IMG/VR virus record: IMGVR_UViG_3300045051_001398
Location: 1 to 62,678 of that record
Direction: 5' to 3' (one strand)
From: a virus
Length of the DNA stretch: 62,678 nucleotides
The position numbers and the translations under genes are program-made. Shown piece by piece: positions 22,626-37,600 of the stretch; position 1 is the stretch's first letter, and each line of letters starts with the position of its first letter. Under the pieces are notes generated by a model. That model had not been told where the DNA came from. It saw only the letters and a program-made list of their open reading frames with translations, and did no database searches.

Positions 22626-25600
22626 TTATTTTTTAAGGAGTTTATCTATAAAATCACTCTCCTTTTTCATTCTGTCATGTACTCTTTCGAGACCTTTTCC
22701 CTTCCACATGTTCTCAACAGCATTGACCTGAGATTCCATATACGTTCCCTGCTGATACTGTTTATTTTCGAGTAGTCCGATCTGAATATTATACATTTTT
22801 TCAATGGTACTCTTCATTAACTCGATATCTGCATCCGTTGGTTCCCTGTCTTTGAATTGGATGGCAAAGGCATTTTCCACTTCCCTGACCACTTTTCCGA
22901 GAACCACGCCCCTGCGGTACTGATCCCCGTAAACATTATAAAGATCAATAAAAGATTTTGAAAAATAAGATCCTCCGATTGGATTGATCTTTGCCAGGTC
23001 GCCTATCCATTTGGATTGTCCTTCCACCCTTGCATACTGAGGCTGTGTTTCCTCGTATTTGGCATTAGTAAAGAAATCATATAAGAATTTACCCATATTG
23101 ACACCCATCATTACCGTAGGGGGAGTACGGAACGACATGGCTGAATTTGAATAATTGGTACCCTTGAAAGCATCCATATTGATCAGCATCGGTACTGTTC
23201 CTGCAGCTGGGAGCAAAAGATCAGCGGTAACTGCATTTACCACTTTCTGGAATCCTCCTGTGACATACAAAAAACTTCTTTCCCATGGAGTAAGTAGTTC
23301 ATAAGGAATTTCGCCACCTGTATTGCCTTTGTTTTTAAAAAACAACACGTTCCATTTGGCATTTTCAAGGGCCACCGAAAGCCAGTTCTCTCCCAGTTTT
23401 TTATACATGTCCTTATCGGGATCATCACCTCCCCTTAACAATCCGTGCTGAACAGCATACATCATCACCTGAAGAGCTACATTGATCAGGCCTCCGATAG
23501 AAGCCAGCGCAAGAATCCTGAGCGCCTTGTTTCTGTTTGCAATATCGGCTTCCGATAACAGGTAATGTTTTTTATTACCGTTCTTATCGATGGTGAAGTC
23601 ACGTTCCTTTTCCGCAAACAGGCTTTCCGCGGCCATGTAATTCCAGAACGAAATCATATTTTCATCCGCGATTACTGCATATCCGTTTACACCTTCAAGT
23701 TGTACGATCCTCGGATTGATCGCTTTTCCGTTGACAACAAGGTTTTCAGCGTGCTTTTCTGCCAGTTCCCTATTGTCAAAGCGTATGATATCGGCATTTT
23801 TATATGCTTTTTCAACTATTTCAATGCGTTTTTTCTTTGAAATCTGATTGATCGCCCAGAATGCCGTTACCCTTACAGCATCAGAGAGGGATTGGAGCAT
23901 TCCTTTCCTGAATTCGCCGTAATAGTTCACCCGTCCCCTTCCGAGATATTGTTCGGAAGCTGCAGTATACCATCCGAAGAAGAACTGACCTATCAGGGAA
24001 AAGAAAAGATTGTTCGCATACAGACTCCTGTTAAAACCGTAATCGCCGTGAAGAGCTGTTGTTACCGATTCAAGATGGTTAATCCTCTCATCAGACAAGG
24101 TTCTGTCAAAGGATATGGGATTACCATTTTTGTCATACATATTAAACTCTTCATCAGTCAGTGCATTGGTAAATGCTATACCCTGATTGATATGTTCGAT
24201 GATCTCAGTAGGCATGAACATAAACTTAATATAGGCACCAAATATTTCCTGTCCCTTGGTATAGTAAACATCATCAAGGATGGTGCCGATGTTTTCGTTT
24301 TTCATCATTTTGTTGATCTTGCCCATATTTCCCAGATATCTTGCAATTCCCTTGACAAACAAACGGTCTTTTTTATTAACTATATCCGATCCGATACCTG
24401 CAGCGAGGTTACCAACACCCGATATCAGGTTCTGCCCTAGAGAAACAACGGCTGTCCACGTGACAAAGAATCCTTTTGCTGCAGAGAATTCCATGTCGTC
24501 GATATTGTTCTGATGAAATATTTTAGTATCAATATATTCGGTGACATATTCCTTTGCCATCTCCACTTCTTTTTGCCGGTTAGCATACATGTTCTCTATG
24601 TATTCTGCATAAGGATGAATTTGTGCAGTATAATGATTGGCAATGACAGAATTAATATAATTAATGAATCCCTCATGTGTCTTCTTGCTATGCATGAGCT
24701 GATAAGGATTGTATTTGTTTGCCGGCCGGTATCTCCTTGAATTGGGTTTGTATACACTCTTGGCATCCTTGACAACTTTCATGATATAGGTAATTTTTTC
24801 AATCGAATCCTGGATGCGCTTCATTGACTCTTCTTCGGTATAATAATCCACCCTATCATTTTGCTGAGGAAGCGGGAGATCAGACTTCTCGAAAGCCATA
24901 TTTTCAAGGTTCTGTTTTGCCCTCGCGAGCATGGTATGCTGACGTATCGATGAATAACTTTTTGTTTCGCTCTGTCCTGCAAGTCTTGGAATATTGAAAC
25001 GGCTTCTTTCAAGATCGAAGCGTTCTTGTGCGTTAGCAGCGGACATCTTTCTGTCACGCAATCCCGAAGATACCCTGTTTTGCATATCCTGTAACGATTC
25101 CAGAAGAATTGCCTTATCGTAATTAGGCTTATACAGCGTTTCATCTTTCAGTAGTGTCCCGGAAAAGACATTTTTCCCGGATTTCAGAATATCATCTATC
25201 ATCTGCTGATAAATATCATAGACGGTCTGTATCCTGGTACCCAGTGAAAGATTGTAATTACGTACTGCATTGGAAAACCTGTAAGCTTTTAAATTGGTTG
25301 ATTCTCCCAGCTTATGCCAGTTTTTTTGATTTACATCAAGCCATGATTCATTTTGCTGAATGAATCTTTCCATGGCTTCTTCCATAAGAGCGTCCCCATC
25401 AATGAAAAAAGGATTAGCAAAACCTCCGAGTTGTTTATATAAATACGACTTGCCCATCCCCGGAGAGGCATAGATCAGATATCCTCTCTTTCGCGGCTTG
25501 AACAAAGCGTTAAACCTGATTCCTGACCGTTGGGCTATAGTTGTTTGTTTGACACGGATATATTCTCTGCGAAACAGATTATACCGGATCTCCTCAAATG

Positions 25601-28600
25601 ACATATGATTGAACTGCAGGTATTCAGGATTATCAGTTTCAAATACCATACCATCAATGGATTGCGGCTTAAAGATGTTATGAAGTTTCCTTGCCAGCTT
25701 CCCGAATTTCGTATAGGGTGTTGAAACCTGTATCTTTGACAGGTCGTACATTTTCCTGAGTTCATCGGCAAATTCCCCTGAAAATGCTGTATAGTTCCAT
25801 GTAGCCATCGGAAAAATATCAGGTGCAAAAGCCACTCCTTCATTGGCATATTCATAGACCGAACTGCGATACTTGAAGTCATATTTCATCATACTCTCCC
25901 TTAAAAATTCGATGTAGTCAAATCCTGCCTGGGAAAGTTTTCCGTCTTTTAAAAGATCAGCGGCTTCTGAAAGGGTGATCAGTATTCTGCGTCCGAACCA
26001 TGTACCAACAACTTCATATGGATTTATCTGCTCTTCGTAACCTTCTTCTTTCTTGGCGCCATACTCACGGATCATCACATTACGATCCTCGTCAGTAAGA
26101 AGTTCATTCAGTTTATCCAGTTTATCCCTTGTCATCCGGCTTTCGGCTATAATCTTGCGGTGAATGGTAAACGAAAGTTCATTCATCAGCATAATAGCAG
26201 GGTTCTCATTGGCATCGAATGATCTTGATCTTACGGTATTTTTGTGATATTCCTGAAGTCTTAACCATCCTGTTTTGAAACGGTGTCCGGTAAAAAGTTC
26301 AAAATTGATATCCTTGAGCCATCCGTTTTCAGGATTTGAAATAATCCTGTGCAGAAGATCTGTCCATGCCCTCACATCTTTATTGTTAGCCTGCTCATCA
26401 ATGATACCCAGCTGAAGGCGTTTGATCATCAATTGTGAAAGAACTGTATCATACAATCCCGATTTATTCACTCCGTCAAGCTGATCAATACGTTGGAAGA
26501 GGTCAATAAGGTAATCCATTTGTGATTCAATAGCAGACTTACCCGTAAGGTCCTCCGATAGTGTTTCATTAGTGATTTTTGCCTCAAAATCCTTTATCGT
26601 TCCCAGTTCCTCCCAGAGAGAGCGTGCATGTTCATAGTTCTTCCTGTAAGTCGAGTAAACCTTGTTATGATCGAGAAATGAGAAAGATTTGTAAATTTCT
26701 TCAATTTTGCTGGTTTCATTTTTCTTGGATATATTTTTCTCAACTTCATCATAACTGGTAAGCATATTACCGGTATAGAAGCTGTGAATGATCGTATTGT
26801 AGAAATAGTTATTCGTTCCGATCAACTTATACCCTGGAGATTCTTCAGTCAGTCTGCGGATTACATCATCATGAAGGGCTTCAGTCGTTTTCTTTCCCCA
26901 CTTCTTCTGACGTTCTTCGGGTATCATTTGCAACTGTTCCTGAATCATCAAAGACTGACGCTTTTTAATGAGATCCTGACGATAAGCTTCTACTCTTTCC
27001 TTTGTAATCCGATACTTTTCCTTTGTCTTTTCATCGATCCAGTACATATTTCGAATCATATGCAGTGACAACATATCCAGTCCTGTAATCTTGTCATCGG
27101 AATAGATATCGTCATAGGTCCAGTCAAGATCATTGTCATTTATCACGTCACTGACCATGTGGTGATAACCGATATTGATGGCTGAACCGATCTGTGAAGT
27201 GGTTACAAGGGAAGGATCAGTAACATTGAATCGTTCCCTGACAAAATCTATTGCTCTGGCAGCTGCAGTCCTGGCTACCCTTAGTTTACGATCGGTCTTT
27301 CTGGACAGGTCCTGAGTGACCGGAAGAGCTGCATTTTTCTTCTGGCGTGTCAGTTCACGGATCCTTTTGGCAGCTTCATAGGTTGATCTGCGGTCTTCGG
27401 GATTAAAATCATGAGTGACAGTCCTGGGTGATATAGTGATATCGACAGGCGAACCGCCCTTATCCGTGTTGATCTTGACCGGAAGGATTTGCATGCCTCC
27501 CTTGATCCTCATCTTACGGATCGTGCCATCATCTCTCCTCGTGGTTCCCAGAAGCCATGAATAGATTGATAACTGCAACTTGTGCTTCCTCATCTTGGAA
27601 GCGCCCCCGTAATGTGCAAACGGACTTCCTGCCTTGAACGATCCTCTTGATTTGGTATAGTCATTAGTCATTTTATCATTTTCATCAAACACATCAGCGG
27701 TTGAACTCTTTACATCAATGATTACATGTTCACCATTGACATACTCAATCATAACATCCGGCCGGCCGTATATGCCAAACTCAGCATTGTAAAGCTCATG
27801 TTCGGTGTATACCCTTTTAACCTTTGGATCACTCTTCCATATATTTAACTGGTCATTGATTGCCTTGATAACCTTTTTCCATCCATCTCCGGAGAATACT
27901 TCCCCTAATGGAAATAACAATCCATTAAAATCAAACAACGGAGATCCGGAAACCTCTTTTGAGTGTTGCTCGTCGAGATAAACTTTTCCTGTTGCATCAT
28001 CCCAATATAGATCGCCTTTGTTGAGCATATTAAAAACAGCAGATACAGCCGTTCCGTTCTTGCGTGTTTCATTGGCTTCACGTTTCATCAGCGTGAGGAA
28101 ATCACTGAAATTGTCGAGTGTGGCTTCAATCTCGGGAGTGATCTGAACCTCCGCATTCTTCAGTTTCTCTCCCTTCTTGCGAAGATCACGGTACTGTTCA
28201 AACTGACTGCGCATGGCCTTTTCAAAATCGGCAGCATCTTCAGAGAACTTTTCAATGATCCTCGAAGCGCTAAACACGGTCTTTCCTGCTGCATCCGTAT
28301 CAAGCGGGAATGATTCGGAAGGAATATCGGCCCATGCTCCCCTGTTGATCTTCATGTGCCTGACAGCGATCTTTGCCATGGCATCTTCACTGATTCCCGC
28401 ATGGTTATTCCATACTTCCCATGCAAAATGTTCTATTGCCGTTTTAAGTCTGTAATCAGCCAGTTCGGTCTTTGCCATCTTCGAGAACAAGGCCTTGACA
28501 GCAAGCCAGAATTCTTTCAGCGCTGCCTTGAATCCCGGTTTATTTATCTCCTGCTCGTCGGTGAATGACTGGCTTCCTGCCTGCCCTACATATTTGACTG

Positions 28601-31600
28601 CCATTTCCTCAACATCATCAATCTGCTGCTGTGACATCCCTGAGTGCCATCCGAAATGTTTCATCAGTTTCATCTTGGCAGGGTGACTGTCCGGCAATGC
28701 GCCCCAGTAGATATGAGCAAACTCATGGAATACCACTTCCTGTCGAGCATCACTGGAAAGATATACACCATTAGAAAAAGCGGCTCCCATGGCAGAAAAG
28801 TCAAAATCAGCGCCAAAGGATGAGGACTTCTCTACAAACCTTACAAAATCCTCTGCCGAATTAAAGATACTGACTCCCGGAAACATTTTTTTGAAATGGT
28901 CAAGCATTTTGTTGAACACCTCGGTATCCCCATTTGCGAGGACTTCTGTTATCCCATCTGCCGCCGAAGCAAAATATTTAACAGACCTGATTTTTTTCCG
29001 CTGTTCGATTTCCTTACCAATAGCCTCTTTCGTTGAATTGTCTTTGAATTTATCCTTTATATTACGAATAAAATCAACCATTTTCTCGCTTGATATTCCA
29101 GAAAGTTTCCTGAATGTTGAATATTTGGCATCAGCCTCTTCCTGGTTTTTCTCGCGAAGCTCATAAATATTTTTGAGTTCATCCAGTTGTTCATCCGACA
29201 CTTTCGGACTTTGCATATCATCAAACTGAATATGTCCCTGAAGAATAACCTTGCCGGTTGAATCGGTAATATTATGACGGACAAATTTGCCGTTACGGAT
29301 AAAATTATCAACTGCAATGTTAAGCGGGGTACCCATCTGCGTACGGGTACGAATCCTCTCTTTGGCATCGGCAAAGGATTGCTGCAGTTTCAGTCTTGTA
29401 TCCATATCAAACAGGTCAAAGTAACCACCCGCAGCCATCGATGACGATGTTCCGTACTGCAGGAGCTGATACTGGACAAAGATCATGCGCCATGATGCGG
29501 GAAGTTTTGCAAAATCCTCGCGGATTGCTTGTTTATCCTCAACGGACATCTCTGTAAAACGGCCCACTTCGGTAAGTGATACCTTTTTTATATTACCACT
29601 TTTGTCCTTATCGGCATAAAGCATGTCAAGGAATTTATTCTGCCATCCTCTTTGAACAGCCTCGCCAAGTTTATGCAAGAATGGGTATTCTTGTTCGTTA
29701 AGTGGTTTTTTCTTATCAGATACCAGTACCGAAGGATCGATTTGGGTAATTCCATGGTAAGCCTCTACATATTTGGCTGCCCGTTTCTGAATATCGGCAA
29801 ACTTCTCTGAACGGTCTGCTATTGCTTCACTTGCAATGACAAAATTCAGAAGCGGTACGATACCTGAACGGTCTATCTTGATCTCCTGTTGTTCCTTTTC
29901 TCCCCATTCGCCGGTGATATCTTCATCATCGATGCCATCCTCAAACAGGGATTGTTCATATTGTGTTTGTGATATATAATCCTCAACTTTCTGAGCCAGC
30001 TCAATAAGAAGATCAGAATTGGCCACATCATGAAATACATTGTTGGCAAGTGCCATTGCCATTTTGGTAGGAGCCATAGCCTCTGAAAATCCAAGTACCG
30101 GATGAAGATTGGATGTATCGATCGCCTTTTTCTTTCCGTTCAGATTGTTGGGTCCTTCAAAATTATCATACTGCCTGAAAAGCATCGCAAATTCATAGGC
30201 ATTATCAGGAATACCATCAGATATACCATGAATCCTTTTGGTATTAAACAGTTCTTGTCCTCCGTTAAACGACTTACGAAACTTCGCCTTTTGTTCCTTT
30301 GAGAAATCATTACTCTGTCTTATCCGCTTGAGGATCATTCCCCTGGTATCTCTTGACATTGGAGAAGCACTCTTGCGCAGTTCCCTGACATAGTAAGCTA
30401 CAAGAGTATCGTGCGAGGGATTGATCGGGGAATATTTCTGGGCTATCCTGCGGATGACGTCAAGTGTTTTTGCCTTCATCTCTTCAATATCCTTTTCTTG
30501 GTTGCCTGAAGGTGTAAATCCTACAAGCGAAGGATCCGTGATCAGGTCATAAACAAACATATTGGCCGTTGCCTCGTTGAATCCCAGTTTCTCAATCTTT
30601 GGATCGGCTGCGTTATCAAAAGATAGGTTTAAGAGACAATCGATATAATGCTTGATAATTCCCAGGTCATCTTTAGCAATCCCGGGAACATTGTGTGACG
30701 AAAGAAGGCTGAATGCAGCGTTGAGATTGGTGACAACCCCTTTCATGGTTACACCGGTCAGGTTATTCTTCCTGGCATCGTTCAGGGCAAGGATATCATC
30801 GGCATCATCCTTGTCAAAATTATTGATTCTTGACTTTTCAAGGTGTTCAATCTCTTCAAGGATCCCGTCAAAAGCATGGACATTGATCGGAGCAGTAATC
30901 TTGTTAAAGTTGGCAGGGTTCTCGTACTGATCCATCAATGCACGGAATACGGCATTCATCCGGCGGGCATGTTTGCTGTCGGCATCATCCCTTACCCAGT
31001 TGAAACGTTGGTCACCGTCAAAGTCAGATCCTGACCGTGCGTGCGATTCCCTGTCGAGCATGGTAAAGTTGCCCGTCTCGATCCTGAATTTGGCCCTTGC
31101 AATGGTATGGGCATTGAGATTACCAGAAGGAATACGCGTGGACATGACCGGTTCTCCCGGAACTACCCATCTACCCTGTCTGTCCTCATAGATTTGCCAG
31201 AACTGAGGTTTCAGCCTTGCCCTGTTCACATCAGGAAATACCCTGCGGTTACGCTGAGTCTGTACTTCAGGTGACTTGGTTTCCTCAATTCCTGCGGATT
31301 TTTCATAGACATTGCGGATAGCGAGCATGCCGTCCTCATTGATCTCTCGGGTTCCTATCCCTGCAAAGTTATGAGTCAGTATAGGAGTATCTTCCTTCTC
31401 AAATTGGGTTCCGTTCCACGTAAACCATCCCTTGCGGAACTGATCGTACACATGAACGGGTTTTCCCTCGTTAATAGCCATCTGTACGGCATAACCAGTA
31501 CCGCCGTCAACCTGTTGTTGATAGGTATTATTTTTGAATCCCTTCTCTCCGTATTTCCACGGATCGGTAATGGTTCCCACGGCAAATATGGCATCGGCAT

Positions 31601-34600
31601 TTTTTACCTGTGCCCAGTTGCGTATTTGGTATTCTGCATTATCATCGGACAGTTTGCGGCCCATTTGTTTTGCTGCAACAGCAACTTTTTTCTTTCCCTC
31701 TGCATAGAGTTCTTCGGATATCGGCTCTGCTGATACACCGGCTGCTTTGAGTTCCCTAGAGTCAACCTCACGGATGGTTTTCTCGATCCATTTCTCGGCT
31801 CCCGTCTTGCCTTTTTGTTTCAAACGTTCCTTGAGTTTGGCACGTCTGACTTCTAAAGGTTCACGGTAATGATGACTATCGGTAACACCAAACTGACGAC
31901 CTGTGAGATCCCATGCGGTATCACTACCCGAAGCGCCTCCCGAATGGTTGGAATATCCCTCAAGTTTTTTGGTATCAGTTTTTTTATTATTTACTTTTTG
32001 ATATTTTTCAAATCCTTCAATATCTGACTTTGATCCTAATATATGGATTTGACTGGGATCTGGAATCACCCAATGACTTTCACCTTGCTCATGTAAACTT
32101 CCTTCACCTGTTATATGTAAAACTGAATCATGATTGCCAAACTCGCCATTTAAAATATCCTTTTTAGTTGAAGATTCCTTATAATTAGTGATATTATCTA
32201 TATAACCTAATTCTTTGGCTTCTTCAACTGTTATATCCCAAATAAATGGATTTTTTATATTTAATAAAACCGCATAGACTCTTCTATCTTTATCTAAATT
32301 TTCCTGTCCCAACCAAGAAGCCATTTCTGGATCTTGTCTTGATGTTAATTGTTCATAAGCAATGCGTGCTGTAGTTTTATTATTTGTAAAATAAAATCCT
32401 TTTCCATAAGAGTTTGCACCTTCACCTGTAAGTAATTTGGATTTATCAAATTTATCAATACCAACTTTACCGCCATGATAAACAATATTTTTTACATTAC
32501 TATTAGGAAATATAGTACTCAAATATGCAGAGTATTCTTCCTGAGTACCAATCTTTGCCAATTCAGGATTCTGTCTGAATACATAATCTATACCATTTTC
32601 TACTTTATTTTCTTCTAAAACTTCGGGTTCATAATCAAATTCGCAAAGATCCTGAAGCTTCATGAAATTTTCAGATAGAAACGCCATTGCCTCTTCCTGG
32701 GTATCAAAAGTCTGTGCATATCTGATCCCCGGTATATTAATGGCAATCTCAGCCAGTCTTGTATGTTTACCATCCTCGGTCTTGTGCATGGGAGTAAGTA
32801 CACCCATAGCATCGGGAAATTCCTGAGTCGTCTGGCGCTTGATTGGTATCTCAAGCAGTCTGCGGTTGATGGCATAGGTTATCGACCGCATCATGGAAGC
32901 GGAGATGAACGGATCATTCTCGTCCAGTCCGGAGTCAATCAGATCGATCAACTCGGCATCTTTGACAGGATTGAGTGAATCCCTTAAGAATCCCATACGA
33001 TCTTCAGATGTTGCAAAGCCATTGTAGATCGCCTGCAGGTAGTCATAGTTATCATTTACCGTATCACTGATAGTAGAAGAGATGGCAGGGAAAATATCCT
33101 TGAAGGTCATCACGTTGGGCCATAGCTGTGTCGGAGCATCGGCATATTCTGTCTCTACTTCATGACGAAGATCTTGCTGAACATAGAGCATTGAAGTAGG
33201 AATATTCTCGATTATCGGCTTGACCTGATCATTATCGATCAATTCCTTTTGCCACAAACGTTCGGTAAACAGTTCCGATAAGGCTCTTGCCACATTAAAA
33301 TTATCCGTTATTCCCGGATGCCATAGCTTTTGTCCGTCCTTAAGATTAGAGAAAGCCATCATCAGGGCATCACGGTTCTCTTCAAAACTGTTACTTACAA
33401 CTTCCTTGAGTTCATCATAGGTATATTCATCAGGAAGTTGCTGAAGAACACCATTGATATATTTCTTATTGATCTCAAAGTTCTGAATCGTATTGACTTT
33501 TTTATCAACATAACTGGACTCTTCAGACCATTCAGCGGGATTGAGGAATAAGGTATTGAGTTTCGTCTTATCAAAAGCTTTTGCAGCCGAAGGGAATGTT
33601 AGAATATCAATATCATGTTTTTCAAGGTAAGCTTTCAGTTTATGCCATATCCCATTAGGATCTTGTTCAGTTGCCACGGCCACATCGATCGATACGAAAT
33701 TGGCCTTTATAATCTTACGATAATTGGCATCATCCTTCACATCGATCCCTGATATCACCGATTTGGTAGAGGTCAGGTCACCGAATTCATTCTCCCTGGA
33801 ATAGGATTCACCCATTGAGATCTGCATTTTCTTTGCCATGTTGGATGACAAGATGGCAAGACCGTTGGCTGCCTCATCGGATAGTCCCAATTCGTCAAAT
33901 CCAAATATTTCGTTGGAATAGAAAACTTTCATCGTATGCCCCACACCGCCCTCGATATTCTCATTGAGTTTCCACCCGGGAGATACAGAAGTACCGGTAC
34001 GCTTGATCATCTTGATCAGTGATCCATAGTTTTCCTTCAGCGATCCATAGAGCGCCTCATTGAGATAATGACTATTAATGATAAAGTTCATAACAAACTC
34101 CTCGGCAAGTGTTTTTAAGTCCTGATCGGTAAATATTCCCCTATGCTGAGCGAGAACCATATCCTTTATAAACTTTACATCTTTATTGTAATTTTTAGAA
34201 AATGATTGTGCAAGCGCAATGTTCTCGGGAGTATATTCCCATTTTTTTGCAGTGATCAGAAATACCGAAGATTTGTCTGATGGTTGACCGGTAAACTGAC
34301 GATAAGTATCGATCCTGCGTGCATCGGCAAAAGCCCTGAGCAGAACAGCCCAGAACGCATGTTCGGGAAGCTTGTGCGATTCAGCCTTTTCCCCTGTGAT
34401 AGCTGAATAGATACCATCAAAACGCATCATATCAACCTTGTGTGTGCTGTAGAATTCTTTCAGACGATCATCCCTGACCTGATTGACAAGATTTAAAGAC
34501 GAAGTATGAATATCGCTGTCAAAAACCATTGACGAAAAACGTTTGCCCATAACACCTGCACCGGATAATCCCAGACCTGCAGCACGGTTAACGGCAAGGT

Positions 34601-37600
34601 TGATGGCCCCGATATTGGATACGCCGCCCGAACGGCCATCCATGAACTTCTGAATAGAATAAATGGCCCTGTCAGAGAAATAGTCACTGTTTGTTGTGTT
34701 CGAAATGAACTTACTAACCATTGGAGTATTCTGCAACTGCTGATATCCCGAACGTGTTTTGTAGAATACGGTCTGCAGGTTATCCTGCATCTTTGCAAGG
34801 TCAGCGTAGGTTAACTCATTGGATAACTTTTCGTGTTGACCATCCTTGATCACATAGAAATCCTGTCTGAAATTCTTAATCTGATCATGATAATATTTTT
34901 CAATAGTATCAAGATGAATACCAGTCATAGCAGAAAGCAGTACCATTTCCTTATAAAGGGTATCAGAATTGAAAACTCTTTCAACTGAATTTCTTATATC
35001 CTTGACAGCTTCACTTACCCTGTCATGATAATCTTTTAAATCTTTTTTATTGGCAATCGTCTTACGGATAAATGCTCTGAACTTCAGAAGAGCCGAATTG
35101 TCAATGTTAAGCGAGTTCTGCGTATAGAATTCGGCCTTATCTGTCTCTTCGGAAACAAAGAATCCCAGGTTCTCGTCGAAATCCTGACTGTCAGAAGCTA
35201 TACTCCTGACTTTCATCCCTATCCTTCTTTCCAAGTGAACAGAGGAATAGAAATTCTGAAGGGATATATATCTACCAAATCCGTAAAGGTTTTTACCGAG
35301 CAGGTTGGTGCGTTTGACAACTTCCAGAAATGCCTTGTGAACAGGTTTGGTCGAGTCTGCAGTCTCTTCAAGGGTTTTGATCCAGTTGTCTTCGTTTACC
35401 TCAGAGGTCTTTGGATTATGCATCCAATCGATCAGTTCAATCTCCACGGCCTCTTTTGACTCTTTGGACACTTTTGATACTTCCTCGATGATGTACTTGT
35501 GCACCTGACGTTGTGAGTCAAGCTTTTGTTCGGCATTCATAGCCACACCAGTATTCCCGGTAAGGATAAATGAATCAGTTGCAGGATCATAATCAAGGAC
35601 TCTTCTTTTAAGATATTTCTGTGCCAGTTCCCGGGCATAGTTCAGCCATATGTCACGTTCCTTCTCGTCAAGGTTCTTGTAGAATTCTGTTTTCTTTATG
35701 TCAGAAACAACCTTTTCAGTTTCCTTTTTCAGAAGATCCTTGCTTTTTTTCTCTGCATTGGCATAACGCTTCATGGCTTCCAAAAGAACAGGTTCAAGGG
35801 TTTCCCTGAATTCCAGCCGCCTTGATATCTGTTCAGTACCATTGTACTGATTGAACGACCTCATGGAAGGATAATACTCACTTACCAAATGGTTATATCT
35901 CCCTCTTTGTATCTTATCGGCCAATTGAAAAAGCCTGGTATCGTAACTGACAGAAATCCCGAACAATTTATTCATCAGGATCTTTATTCCGTTCCACAAA
36001 CGGTTTAGTCCTGACTTAACTTTTGAGTCAGCGATCAGTTTTGTTTCCTGTAAACCAAGCATCTCCACGATCACCTCATTGCGCAAAAGATCACTGCCAT
36101 AAAGTTTTTGTTTCTGTTCGATGATCTTCTTTCCGTCTTCCGACTGCTGAATATCCTTCCATAAGTCATTGATCATGGCAGGATTCATCAATGAAAGCAT
36201 CTCGACAATAGGGTGCGAATACTCATGAAACGGAGTATCTGCAGAGGCATGAGCAAGGTTCACCCATATAGTACCATTTACGATCTTTCCCTTACGCTCA
36301 TCGGAATTGCGGTGATAGAATATAATATTCAGTCCGGATACTTTTCTTATGGCTGAAGCAACAGCAAAAAGAGGTTTCTTATTGGGATCTGCTGACAGCA
36401 CGGAATCATCAGGAACAATCCTCTGATCAAAAGCCGCAGAGAGACTCCCTTCCTGAACCATGAGGGCCAGTTCAGACATATAAGCATCAGGATTGGTGTT
36501 TTCAAGATCGGCAAGCCAGACATCCATATCATGATTGTCAATTTTTGTCTTTTCCTTCTCCTTATCAATAAGTTTCTGCCTTAGGTTATTCTTAAATTCA
36601 ATTTCAGTGCCTTTGGCAAGATAAACCATCCACGTCTTACCTATTTTGACAGGCATCCGCACATGATCCTTGCCATAACGGTCAACCATTTTACGGTACT
36701 CCTCTTTTGCCTTGTCGATCGTAGCGAAAAAAATTTTTCCTACCCTACCTCTTTTCTGATTAAACTGTTGCCATTCCTGGTCGATGAATTTTTCTTGTTC
36801 ATCGGATAGCTGGGCGAACTCTTTTTGCTTTGATTTCGGATTGATCTCAAGTAGTCCATGTAAACCGGTCTTGGTCTTTCCGGATAATCGTTCCTGGATA
36901 AACCTGTCAATGATCTTTTTGGTCTGCTTATTGGCATGGCGCAGTACACCTTCGCCATTCTCCCCGACACTTTTCCAGAACTTTTCAATGATCTCTTTTT
37001 CAGTCAGCACAGGATTGTTAAGATCATCCTTAAGCTGTTTTTCAAGAGAATCCACTTCTCCTTGAAGAGTATCCTTCATCTGATCAATTGAATCATTATT
37101 CTCAGGATTTGTTTTAACTGCATTCTGAATGACTCGTGTCCAAAGATTTCTTGTTTTTGCAGTTATTTGGTTCATTTGGTTCAGGGAACGCTTGTCTACC
37201 TTGCCCTCGGCAAAGAATATCTGGTCATATCCCGATTTAGCACTGACAACCATCTGGGATCCGTCATTGCGCTGTATGAGAACGGTATTGTTTTCCGGAT
37301 TGCGCTTGACAATGATTCCGTGTATCTCAGGAAGTTTGCTGTCCTTACTGCTTTTCAGAACTACCTTCTGTCCTTGATCTTCTTTATAGATATCGGCTAT
37401 CGGCGTAGCTTCATCTGCAACATTCTGATTGGTATTGTATTTTGCCTCGTAATCTGCTTTTATCTTTGACTGTGCCTCGATATCCTTACCGATTTTCTCA
37501 AGCTGGGCCTGTGATGCTTCTGTAGGATTGGCTTCATGATCGGCTTCAGCCTTCAATTTCTCTGTTTCAAGGTTTTTAAGGTTGGATATAGTATTGCCGT

